Source of the DNA: Capnocytophaga granulosa ATCC 51502
GTDB taxonomy: Bacteria > Bacteroidota > Bacteroidia > Flavobacteriales > Flavobacteriaceae
Length of the DNA stretch: 64,000 bases
Assembly (NCBI RefSeq): GCF_000411115.1
Contig: NZ_KE150258.1
Coordinates: 55,205 to 119,204, forward strand
Direction of reading: 5' to 3'
In this document: piece after piece, positions 48,350-55,308 of the stretch
How positions within the stretch are numbered: position 1 is the first letter of the stretch
Layout: every line of letters begins with the position of its first letter
Position numbers and translations under genes: made by a program
Notes under the pieces: model-generated
The model's input: only the letters and a program-made list of their open reading frames with translations
Database searches by the model: none
Told to the model about the DNA's origin: nothing

Positions 48350-48386
48350 AATTCTCTATTGCCATCTATTTGAAAAAGTAGCTCTA

Positions 48387-48417
48387 CAAAAATACGATTT
48401 TTCCCTTAGGTAGCCAA
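48387..48417 (-). promoter_or_regulatory. promoter of the broken toxin-like gene
   Basis: Minus strand TTG-N20-TATTTTTG, 37 bases before the start codon. Confidence 0.6.
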
Positions 48418-48470
48418 GTAAAGGGCTTGATATTTCTGACTCTTTTGATATTCAATTAATCAATAAAAAA

Positions 48471-48503
48471 ATCCCCTTACAAATAATAGCTTTGCAAGGG
48501 GAT
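48471..48503 (-). terminator. intrinsic terminator of the 56-codon gene
   Basis: ATCCCCTT and AAGGGGAT with inner CAAA/TTTG pairs form the stem; TTTTTTATTG follows on the minus strand. Confidence 0.75.
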
Positions 48504-48514
48504 ATATGAAAAAG

Positions 48515-48685
48515 TTATTTACTACTTAAGGCCTTAATGATAGCTCCTCCTATCAGACCTAAAACTGCTGCTACACCTCCTGTAACTGCCGTTTTGACTT
48601 TTTCATTTTCTAGGGCTTTTTTACCCATTTCAAGACCGATTTTAATTCCTTGATTTTTACCGGCTCCAAAAGCTTTATTACCCAT
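48515..48685 (-). CDS. small glycine-rich protein of 56 residues
   Basis: The frame reads MGNKAFGAGKNQGIKIGLEM, GKKALENEKVKTAVTGGVAA, VLGLIGGAIIKALSSK. A basic N-terminal half with an amphipathic helix is followed by one hydrophobic segment with glycine-zipper spacing (TGGVAAVLGLIGGAI), suited to membrane insertion. Support for a real gene comes from the shared leader motif upstream (48711-48746) and a terminator right after the stop. Function unknown; size and make-up recall bacteriocin-like or small membrane-active peptides, which is a guess. Confidence 0.6.
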   Translation of the reverse strand: MGNKAFGAGKNQGIKIGLEMGKKALENEKVKTAVTGGVAAVLGLIGGAIIKALSSK

Positions 48686-48710
48686 AATGTAAAAAGATTT
48701 TAGTTTATAC

Positions 48711-48746
48711 CTACTGTCTATTACAGGCTTTTCGGTTTCCGCCTTT
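48711..48746 (-). promoter_or_regulatory. shared leader motif, copy B
   Basis: Minus strand AAAGGCGGAAACCGAAAAGC, then CTGTAATAGACAGTAG. CGG/CCG and AGGC/GCCT can pair. It lies 26 bases before the 56-codon gene. Confidence 0.55.
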
Positions 48747-48786
48747 ATTGTATTAATACAATGATTTCCTTATTTCTAAGAATCTT

Positions 48787-48990
48787 TGCCACAGATTTTC
48801 ACAGAAAGAAAAGCACAGCGATTAAGTGTAATTTTATAATTTCCAAACACAAATAGCACTTTTCCCCTTTATAACAATCAGTAAAAATCATGGAGATATG
48901 ATTATACAAGTGTAAAAAATGTTAAATTTTTATTTTAAATACATAGCCGTAAGCTCTTGATAGCTTTGTGGATGACTTTCGTTATACCAA
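48787..48990 (-). repeat. strongly decayed copy of the 229-bp element
   Basis: CCACAGATTTTCACAGA, GATTAAGTGTAATTTTATAA and, at the far end, ACTTTCGTTATACCAAAAC match, in order, positions along copies 1 and 2. Most of the centre differs. With the leader motif it accounts for the 329-base gap before the lipoprotein gene. Ends approximate. Confidence 0.45.
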
Positions 48991-49014
48991 AACCATATTA
49001 TATATCAAGTTCTT

Positions 49015-49734
49015 TTAATCATGCATGCCTGCAGGAGGAAGGTATTCTTCAACTGTATAGATATAAAATCTATCATTCTCATATCTTATCTTATCTGCTG
49101 GCAATACAGTCGCTTGATACCCATGATATTGACCTACTGAATAAAAATCTTCTATTCTTATATCACAATTATTTCCTCTTTTCACCCATTCATCTTTCAC
49201 TTCCGCCATATCTGTCATATAGAAAATATCAAATTCTTCAAATAAAATGTCATCTAAAGAACTAAATACAGGAGTATTTTCAAATAATGATTTTATAATT
49301 TCCCAACCTAAAACTTCTTTATCTACAAATTTTTGAATATAGACTTCATCATACTCACCATAATCAGGCCTATTCATCTTAGCTTTAATCTTGAACTTAT
49401 ATTTTGTATCAGGACAATCATAGCCATTTTCACACGTTCCTTTTTGAACTATAATAAGTTCTTCATTTGCAACGACCTCTTGAAGATATTCATAAGCCTC
49501 CTTATTTACAAATGTATAAGAATCTTTCTCACTATTTTTTCCAGCCATTAGATTCCAATACATTGCATACAATACATCCTTAACTCTACTATTCTTTAGT
49601 TCCTTCAATTTAATAGTTTCAACTGTGACAGTTCCTTCATTTACTGTTCTGTTGTTCTGATTGGATTCTTCATTGTTCTTACAAGAAGCTATTCCTGCTG
49701 ACAGAATCAAAAGCATAATTACTACTTTTTTCAT
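49015..49734 (-). CDS. hypothetical lipoprotein, 239 residues
   Basis: The start MKKVVIMLLILSAGIASC is a lipoprotein signal with cysteine 18, followed by an asparagine/glutamate-rich spacer (KNNEESNQNNR). The rest is acidic and aromatic with two further cysteines in GTCENGYDCPD. No family is recognised. Lipoproteins with an acidic residue after the cysteine region are often surface exposed in Capnocytophaga. Its leader contains copy C of the motif shared with two other genes. A C-terminal PPAGMHD ends the protein. Confidence 0.65.
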   Translation of the reverse strand: MKKVVIMLLILSAGIASCKNNEESNQNNRTVNEGTVTVETIKLKELKNSRVKDVLYAMYWNLMAGKNSEKDSYTFVNKEAYEYLQEVVANEELIIVQKGTCENGYDCPDTKYKFKIKAKMNRPDYGEYDEVYIQKFVDKEVLGWEIIKSLFENTPVFSSLDDILFEEFDIFYMTDMAEVKDEWVKRGNNCDIRIEDFYSVGQYHGYQATVLPADKIRYENDRFYIYTVEEYLPPAGMHD

Positions 49735-49758
49735 TTAATTTTAAATTTAAAATACCCC

Positions 49759-49792
49759 CTACTCTATTATAGGCTTTTCGGTTTCCGCCTTT
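49759..49792 (-). promoter_or_regulatory. shared leader motif, copy C
   Basis: Minus strand AAAGGCGGAAACCGAAAAGC, then CTATAATAGAGTAG, the closest match to copy B. It lies 25 bases before the lipoprotein gene. Confidence 0.55.
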
Positions 49793-49841
49793 GCATTACT
49801 TAGAGATAATAAAAAAAACGTGAAACATTCCTTATTACTTT

Positions 49842-49958
49842 CTTGCAGAAGCCCGACCAAAGGCTATGTAGCAAAGCAAAAGGAATGCCCACGCTTATAC
49901 GTAGGCATCTCCACTTCAGCTTTCCCGCTACTAAAAATATTTGGTCGTTTTCTGCAAG
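49842..49958. repeat. 117-bp imperfect palindrome
   Basis: Nested arms: CTTGCAGAA/TTCTGCAAG, CGACCAAA/TTTGGTCG, GTAGC/GCTAC, ATGCC/GGCAT and an apical ACG/CGT. The arms are separated by short unpaired stretches in matching order. It holds no ORF. A further small hairpin (AGCGAAACGCT) follows at 49972. It could be a structured RNA, a mobile-element end or a recombination site. With the leader motif and RNA copy 2 it fills the 569-base gap. Confidence 0.55.
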
Positions 49959-50145
49959 AGGGAAAATTGTAAGCGAAACGCTATATGTTGTTTTTGATTA
50001 TATCTTCTTAAATGCTATTCTAAATATTGTTTTAATTTTTTGACAAAGGTAGTGCTTTTTTTTGTAACGCACAAATTATTGTATGGTTTTTTATTCAAAA
50101 ACAACTATATTCTCACATCTTATTTCAAAAAGTATTACCTTCACA

Positions 50146-50260
50146 GCGCAAAATAGTAGTTGTGCTATTCAGTGGTGGGGGACGAGACTTTAGGTCTCTA
50201 TAAGTCCACTCCCCTCGGGAGTCAAATTGATTAACACTCAATCTGCCTCTTAGTTATTAC
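50146..50260 (+). ncRNA. candidate structured small RNA, copy 2
   Basis: Same plan as copy 1. Stem 1 is AATAG/CTATT (one pair changed from U-G to U-A), stem 2 is GTGGG/TCCAC (one G-C changed to G-U), the inner stem GAGAC/GTCTC and the internal loop GGAC/TATAAG are kept, and the 3' stem has two mismatches. The -7 box is worn (TACCTTCA instead of TATCTTTG), so this copy may be poorly expressed. It lies just past the 3' end of the broken winged-helix gene. Confidence 0.55.
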
Positions 50261-50303
50261 AAACTTTCTACACTACCAAACAAAACCCCTGATATCCCTA
50301 TAT

Positions 50304-51369
50304 TCAGTTGCAAAACTCCATAAACCGATTTATAGCCTCTTGCAAGTATTGCTGTTTGACTTTGCTTTTCTCTGCAAAAAGCTCTGTGATAAGGTTTGCC
50401 CCTTGCTTTTCAATACTTGCTTTCCAATTGCCTACCACTCTGCCTTCGTGCAGAATTACAGGTTTGAAAATACCAAAGTTGTTATGTGCCTTAGCTGTAT
50501 GTTTCTTTTCAAGCGCTACCCAGCGACTTTTGTAACCTATCAAATATTCATCATAGGGTGGAAGCAAAAATACCATTCTTGCATAATCGGGACAGTCAAG
50601 AGTATTATGATATAGATACATTGCCTCTCCTTCTACTTTTATTTCCTCTACTTTATTGGCTATTAGGGTCAAAGCTTTTTTGCATTGTGTTTTGGACAAT
50701 CCCGCCCACCAAACAAAGTCCTCCAAAGAGGCAGGCGAATGACTCCTAAAATACTTTAGGGCTAGCTGTTTCAGTGCTTCATCAGGAGTAAGTGAGCATA
50801 CTGTAGATACTCTTTCCGACAGCAAAGCCCATGTGGCCTCCCTACCTTGCATCACCCCTGAACACAGGATGCCCTCTATCTCACTCCGAACTAATTAGGG
50901 AAGTCAGTAGCCTATCATCAAGTAAGAATCCTAAGGAGGCTAGTTCCTCTGCAATAGCTCTTTTAGGTAATGACTTACCGCCTGCTAGGAGTTCCTGCAT
51001 GGCTCGAGTTATCTCCTCAAAATGACTTTCTGAAAATGAGATATTTATACTTTTATGCCACGATTGCAAGGTTCTCAAATTCCGTTCTTTACACAAGGGA
51101 AGCAACCAACCTATATCCTTTTGGCTGACCACTTGTACTGTACACCGCAAGAGGTGAAGGCGTAAGAGTTCAGCCTTAACAAATGCCTCTTGGAGTTGGA
51201 CTAATTGTGGCGTCCGCTGCCGTACCCCTATTGCCCAACGAAAATAGTTATAGTCCTGTGCTTGCATAGCTCCCTGCCAAGCTACTATTTCCTCTGGTTT
51301 TTCATATAGGGGAGAAAGCAGTTGCTGGTTTAGCAATCTTATCTGAATGGCTTCTTGTTTGTTCTTCAT
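50304..51369 (-). pseudogene. winged-helix DNA-binding (AlkZ/YcaQ-like) protein gene with a frameshift
   Basis: Two frames together give about 360 residues of the HTH_42 / AlkZ-type family. The first 162 codons include the QAQD motif (GAMQAQDYNYFRWAIGVR) used by AlkZ-type DNA glycosylases; they end in SSE and a TGA at 50881. The next frame resumes at once with EIEGILCSGVMQGREATWAL and runs to 50304, including FVWWAGLSKTQCKKAL and LLPPYDEYLIGYKSRW. One extra base near 50880 explains the break. It may be a true null allele, a slippage site or a sequencing error. Intact homologs would excise damaged or crosslinked bases. Confidence 0.75.
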
Positions 51370-51472
51370 CTCTACTTTTTACAAGGGCAAAGATACAAAT
51401 TTAGTAATTACTTACTCCTGTGATTCATACATTTTTAGCAAGATAGGAAAAGTATTTTGCTAAAAATCACTG

Positions 51473-51480
51473 TATCTTTG
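51473..51480 (+). promoter_or_regulatory. -7 box of the AraC-family gene
   Basis: TATCTTTG 39 bases before the ATG at 51520. Confidence 0.5.
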
Positions 51481-51519
51481 CATCGTAAATCAGTGGTCAA
51501 CCACTCAAACCTAACTTAC

Positions 51520-52371
51520 ATGCGAACTATTACTTACAACGACTACACCCAACGTATCAATAAGGTTGTTGCTTATATCAACGACCACTTAGATGCGTCC
51601 TTAGACCTGAAAACGCTCGCTGAAGTGGCTGCTTTATCCGAATTTCACTTTCATCGTGTCTTCAAAGCGCTCAAGGGAGAAACCATCGGAGCACATATCA
51701 CTCGCTTGAGGATAGAAGCTACTGCACGCCTATTGCGCTATACCCCTCTCCCGATAGAAGAAATTGCCTTCAATATAGGGTATGAAACTCCTGCTTCCTT
51801 ATCCAAAGCCTTCAAAAACCAATACGGCATCACTCCCTCCGAATACAGAACCAACAAAGATATTTACATTATGAAGAAAGAAATCATCAACCCCGATTTG
51901 GCACTCAAAGCTCCTAAAATAATGGATTTGGAACCTAAAAATCTTATCTATGTAGCTCTCACTGGCGAATATGGCACCTTAGACTATGGAAAAGCCTACG
52001 AGCAATTGTGGGCAGTTGTGAAATCGCAAAAGCTATTTACCAAAGGAATTGAGTCGATATGTATTTCATACGACGACCCCAAGATAACCGAAGCTTCTTT
52101 GCAACGTTCGGAGGTAAGTTTGGCTATTCACAAGCCTGCCCGTCCTGAAGGCGAAGTGAGTTGCAAGAACTTGTCGGGAGGCAGATATGCCGTCTTTTTC
52201 TATCAAGGAAGTTATACCCATCTCTCAGCCGTCTACGATGCTGCTATGCGCTGGGTGATAGATAGTGAATACGAGATACGCGACGAACCCACTTTCGAGA
52301 AATACCTTAATGACTCTCGCCGTACCCCTGAAGATAAACTAAAGACAGAGGTTTATATCCCTATTCGTTAG
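51520..52371 (+). CDS. AraC-family regulator with GyrI-like effector domain
   Basis: The 283-residue protein has two helix-turn-helix units in its first 105 residues (LDLKTLAEVAALSEFHFHRV and LPIEEIAFNIGYETPASLSK), ending in YGITPSEYR as usual for AraC. From about residue 130 a GyrI-like small-molecule-binding domain follows (LIYVALTGEYGTLDYGKAYE; SGGRYAVFFYQGSYTHLSAV). Proteins of this make-up (Rob/SoxS/BmrR-like logic) sense hydrophobic compounds and turn on defence genes. I chose the ATG at 51520, because the upstream open frame runs across the -7 box. The downstream membrane protein may be a target. Confidence 0.85.
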   Translation: MRTITYNDYTQRINKVVAYINDHLDASLDLKTLAEVAALSEFHFHRVFKALKGETIGAHITRLRIEATARLLRYTPLPIEEIAFNIGYETPASLSKAFKNQYGITPSEYRTNKDIYIMKKEIINPDLALKAPKIMDLEPKNLIYVALTGEYGTLDYGKAYEQLWAVVKSQKLFTKGIESICISYDDPKITEASLQRSEVSLAIHKPARPEGEVSCKNLSGGRYAVFFYQGSYTHLSAVYDAAMRWVIDSEYEIRDEPTFEKYLNDSRRTPEDKLKTEVYIPIR

Positions 52372-52422
52372 TCAATGCTCCTTTAGATAACAGCTATCAC
52401 CTAGAACCTAACACCTTTTATC

Positions 52423-52899
52423 ATGACAAAAACCGAAAAAATCGTTGGCTTTCTTTTGGCTATTGCCTTATTATTGCTTACACTCTCAGGGAGTGGTTAT
52501 TTCTTCATTAGCTTAAAAGTAAACTTCGTACAATGGCTATCTTATAACGCCTGTTCTCCCAGTAGTTTGGTATATTTAGTAGGCTTTGTAATTTTCCTAT
52601 ATAACAGAAAAGCTACTTGGCTGGCTCTTGCCTTCCTACCAATGTATTACTTTGGTACCATGGGACTCTTCACCTTTACATGGAGTGGCGCTAATATCTT
52701 CGCCCAACTATCACATATCACTATGACACTGAATCTCATCTGGGCTGGTTATATACTCTATCGTATAGGTGATTACAAGGCATCTGCACGTGGCCTATTA
52801 TATAGTATTGTACTGTTTGTACCTTTTATTTCCTTTGTAATGTACTATTGTCGCACCCATGCGGAGGAAATCAGCAACTTATTACAAATGACATCTTAA
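52423..52899 (+). CDS. integral membrane protein, unknown function
   Basis: The 158-residue protein has about five hydrophobic segments (residues near 8-28, 35-60, 68-90, 95-115, 127-147). No family is recognised. It follows the AraC regulator by 51 bases and precedes a small cysteine-rich protein by 3 bases, so the three may be one operon. A histidine in the fourth segment (LSHITMTLNLIWAGY) may be functional. A link to the compounds sensed by the regulator is possible but not shown. Confidence 0.6.
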   Translation: MTKTEKIVGFLLAIALLLLTLSGSGYFFISLKVNFVQWLSYNACSPSSLVYLVGFVIFLYNRKATWLALAFLPMYYFGTMGLFTFTWSGANIFAQLSHITMTLNLIWAGYILYRIGDYKASARGLLYSIVLFVPFISFVMYYCRTHAEEISNLLQMTS

Positions 52900-52902
52900 A
52901 TT

Positions 52903-53301
52903 ATGCAAACAGTTTCTACTTGCCCTGAGTGTTACGCTACAAACAGCCGTATTACTCCTTTGTTAAATCCTGAAGATTGTTTATTACACCATTGTCAGTA
53001 CATCTGTCACACTTGCGGCAGATGTATCTGTGCAGATGTAGATGATAAAGGAAGATTTCGTGCACTTTTCCCTTTTAAAACACTTGAAATAGCTAAGCTA
53101 TATTTACGTGCTGCTGAAGTAATTTGGGAACAAGCCTGCGATATTTATGAAATAGAGGACACAAAAGACAGAAAACACTACAAGATCTTTCCCTCCACAA
53201 TAGAGCTAAACGATTATTTGCAAAAAAACAAGCAGAAACATTGTAATTTACAAAAGCCCCTATTCATCACTCCTCTGTACAAAGCCTGCCTACCCGAATA
53301 A
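52903..53301 (+). CDS. cysteine-rich zinc-ribbon-like hypothetical protein
   Basis: The 132-residue protein begins with a pair of CxxC motifs (CPEC at residues 7-10; CHTCGRCIC near 35-43) and other cysteines and histidines between, a likely zinc ribbon. The remainder is helical (LEIAKLYLRAAEVIWEQACDI). I do not know a family name. It starts 3 bases after the membrane-protein stop, so the two are probably translated together. Confidence 0.6.
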   Translation: MQTVSTCPECYATNSRITPLLNPEDCLLHHCQYICHTCGRCICADVDDKGRFRALFPFKTLEIAKLYLRAAEVIWEQACDIYEIEDTKDRKHYKIFPSTIELNDYLQKNKQKHCNLQKPLFITPLYKACLPE

Positions 53302-53385
53302 TTGAGAAAACTTTCAGTAGAGGAAACTACTATCTATATAAAAGAACGAATCACCTCTTTAGTCTAACGTATTTTTTCTCCCCTA

Positions 53386-53416
53386 TTGACTTTCCTTTTC
53401 AAATGTTGTATATTTG
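53386..53416 (+). promoter_or_regulatory. promoter of the first Uma2-like gene
   Basis: TTG-N20-TATATTTG, 75 bases before the start codon; the heptad repeat lies in the leader. Confidence 0.7.
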
Positions 53417-53421
53417 CACTT

Positions 53422-53488
53422 TAGTTACCAGAGGTCAGTTATCAGTAATCAGAAACTGACTTCTGACCACTGACTACTAACAACTGAA
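53422..53488. repeat. heptad-period degenerate repeat with inverted halves
   Basis: GAGGTCA, GTTATCA, GTAATCA on the left and ACTTCTG, ACCACTG, ACTACTA, ACAACTG on the right. The two halves are near reverse complements, so the leader RNA of the next gene can fold on itself. Confidence 0.7.
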
Positions 53489-53491
53489 CCC

Positions 53492-54082
53492 ATGAGCACT
53501 GTTATCACAAATATTGACCAGTTAGACCTTGTCAATGGTATATATACTTATGCCGATTATCTGATGTGGAAGATCAAAGACCGAGTAGAGATTCTCAAAG
53601 GAAAAATCTTTAAGATGAGTCCCGCTCCTGCTATTTCTCATCAGAGTATATCTTTTAACCTATCTGGTTTACTGTTTATGTACTTTTATGACAAACCTTG
53701 CAAGGTCTTTGCCTCACCCTTTGATGTTGTTCTTAAAAATAAGAACGGCAAGGAAGATACTGTTGTGCAACCTGACCTTTGTGTGGTATGTGATCCTGAA
53801 AAATTAGCTGACGGAAAACGCTGCTTAGGCGCCCCTGACCTTATCATAGAGATTCTCTCTCCTGGTAATTCTAAGAAAGAAATACGCAATAAGTACGAAC
53901 TTTATCAGGAGGCAGGCGTACGAGAGTATTGGGTGATACGTCCTGACAATAAAGAAATTACTCAATTTGTTCTAGAAAATGGCCAATATCGCACCCTCCC
54001 TCCTATTGTAGAAGGGGATCTCATTCACTCGACTATCTTCCCTGACCTTAGCTTACAGACAGAAGATATTTTCAGATTGTAA
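53492..54082 (+). CDS. Uma2-family (DUF820) endonuclease-like protein, copy 1
   Basis: The 196-residue protein fits the Uma2/DUF820 family of PD-(D/E)XK nuclease fold: VVQPDLCVVCDPEKL, then GAPDLIIEILSPGNSKKEIR, then YELYQEAGVREYWVI. These hold the catalytic aspartates and glutamate. Members are often abundant in cyanobacteria and some are linked to mobile elements; the substrate is unknown. A second gene of the same length follows after 69 bases. The first 31 residues of the two are the same. Confidence 0.82.
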   Translation: MSTVITNIDQLDLVNGIYTYADYLMWKIKDRVEILKGKIFKMSPAPAISHQSISFNLSGLLFMYFYDKPCKVFASPFDVVLKNKNGKEDTVVQPDLCVVCDPEKLADGKRCLGAPDLIIEILSPGNSKKEIRNKYELYQEAGVREYWVIRPDNKEITQFVLENGQYRTLPPIVEGDLIHSTIFPDLSLQTEDIFRL

Positions 54083-54085
54083 TAC

Positions 54086-54150
54086 CTTCAGAGGTCAGAA
54101 GTTGGCTATCAGACTCTATTCATTTTTCACTATTCGTTATTCACTAAGAC
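54086..54150. repeat. heptad-period degenerate repeat between Uma2-like genes
   Basis: CAGAGGT, CAGAAGT, TGGCTAT, CAGACTC, TATTCAT, TTTTCAC, TATTCGT, TATTCAC. Weaker than the neighbours but keeps the 7-bp step. Confidence 0.5.
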
Positions 54151-54151
54151 C

Positions 54152-54742
54152 ATGAGCACTGTAATTACAAATATTGACCAGTTAGACCTTGTCAATGGCA
54201 TATATACTTATGCCGATTATCTGATGTGGAAAATCAAAGACCGCTTGGAACTCCTTAAGGGGAAAATATTTCAAATGGGTGCCCCCAGCCTGACCCATCA
54301 GGCTGTATCAAGAAACCTAACGATCCTGATCGGAAATCGTTTTTATAATGTCCCTTGCAAACTCTTTGCGGCTCCTTTTGATGTGCGCTTAGCGAAAAAG
54401 GGTGAGAAAGACAATGAGGTATATACCGTTGTCCAGCCTGACCTCTGTGTAGTATGCGATGCAGATAAGTTGGACGAAAGAGGTTGCTGGGGCGCCCCTG
54501 ACCTGATCATAGAAATCCTCTCTCCTGGTAACTCTAAAAAAGAACTCAAAAATAAATACGAACTCTACCAGGAAGCAGGGGTAAGAGAGTATTGGCTGGT
54601 ACACCCACAAGATGAATATGTGATTATCAATGTATTGGAAAACAACCAATACCGTGCACTTCCCCCTTTTGTAGATAAAGAAGTTACTTCGGTGATCTTC
54701 CCTGACCTTAGCTTACAGACAGAAGATATTTTTAGGTTGTGA
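54152..54742 (+). CDS. Uma2-family (DUF820) endonuclease-like protein, copy 2
   Basis: This 196-residue paralog keeps the nuclease-fold motifs VVQPDLCVVCDADKL, GAPDLIIEILSPGNSKKELK and YQEAGVREYWLVHP. It differs from copy 1 mainly in residues 45-85 and near the C-terminus (ENNQYRALPPFVDKEV), while the first 31 residues and the last ten (PDLSLQTEDIFRL region) are unchanged. Tandem duplication followed by drift explains it. Both genes appear intact, so both may be active. Confidence 0.82.
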   Translation: MSTVITNIDQLDLVNGIYTYADYLMWKIKDRLELLKGKIFQMGAPSLTHQAVSRNLTILIGNRFYNVPCKLFAAPFDVRLAKKGEKDNEVYTVVQPDLCVVCDADKLDERGCWGAPDLIIEILSPGNSKKELKNKYELYQEAGVREYWLVHPQDEYVIINVLENNQYRALPPFVDKEVTSVIFPDLSLQTEDIFRL

Positions 54743-54797
54743 TGCTTTCTGCTCTCTAAAATTACCTCAGGTTAATTTCCCTTTGGATAAAAACTCG

Positions 54798-54805
54798 TAT
54801 CTTTG
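54798..54805 (+). promoter_or_regulatory. -7 box of the DoxX-family gene
   Basis: TATCTTTG 25 bases before the start codon. Confidence 0.5.
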
Positions 54806-54830
54806 CATCAGAATTTAATTTAGTATTTTT

Positions 54831-55211
54831 ATGAATAGTAAAACAAGAAAAATCGCGGGTTATGTCCTTTCTGGATTGGTAACCTTTGTCTTCGTCGCTA
54901 CAGGTGCTATGAAATTCACTGGGGGTGAGCAGAATGTACAAATGGCAAAATTAGTAGGCGGTGCTTCTACACTCCACATCTTAGGCGGGTTACAGATATT
55001 CTTTGCCTTACTTTTTTGGATTCCTCGTACTGCTGTGGTAGGCTTTTTGCTTATGGCTTGTTATATGGCCGGAGCTATGGCTACTCATTTGGTTATCAAA
55101 GAATCCTTTGTCTTACAGACAGGCATTGAAACCCTTATCTGGGTGACTGGATTTGTTCGTTTCCCTGAACTTACACAAAGACTTTGCCCTTGTAATAACT
55201 GTAAACAGTAA
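54831..55211 (+). CDS. DoxX-family membrane protein
   Basis: The 126-residue protein has four membrane segments (near residues 9-27, 45-65, 69-90, 97-113), with the DoxX-type start YVLSGLVTFVFVATGAMKFTGG and the middle ILGGLQIFFALLFWIP. Members are small inner-membrane proteins of uncertain role, some linked to oxidative stress or quinone reduction. Three cysteines near the C-terminus (LCPCNNCKQ) are unusual and may bind metal or form a thiol pair. Alone, with its own -7 box. Confidence 0.75.
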   Translation: MNSKTRKIAGYVLSGLVTFVFVATGAMKFTGGEQNVQMAKLVGGASTLHILGGLQIFFALLFWIPRTAVVGFLLMACYMAGAMATHLVIKESFVLQTGIETLIWVTGFVRFPELTQRLCPCNNCKQ

Positions 55212-55306
55212 TCAGTAATCAGAAGTCAGTGGTCATTCATCAGAAACTGACTGCTGACTGCTGACCACTAACAACTGACTGCTGACCACTAACTACTGAC
55301 CACTAT
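55206..55306. repeat. heptad-period degenerate repeat with inverted halves
   Basis: Left half AGTAATC, AGTAATC, AGAAGTC, AGTGGTC; right half GACTGCT, GACTGCT, GACCACT, AACAACT, GACTGCT, GACCACT, AACTACT, GACCACT. It fills the whole gap between two plus-strand genes; the clearest example of the pattern in the window. Confidence 0.78.
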
Positions 55307-55308
55307 CC

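Noticed and set aside
52903-53301. The cysteine-rich protein as an anti-sigma or redox switch
   Set aside because: Only CxxC motifs are seen, with no sigma-factor gene nearby; naming a function would be invention.
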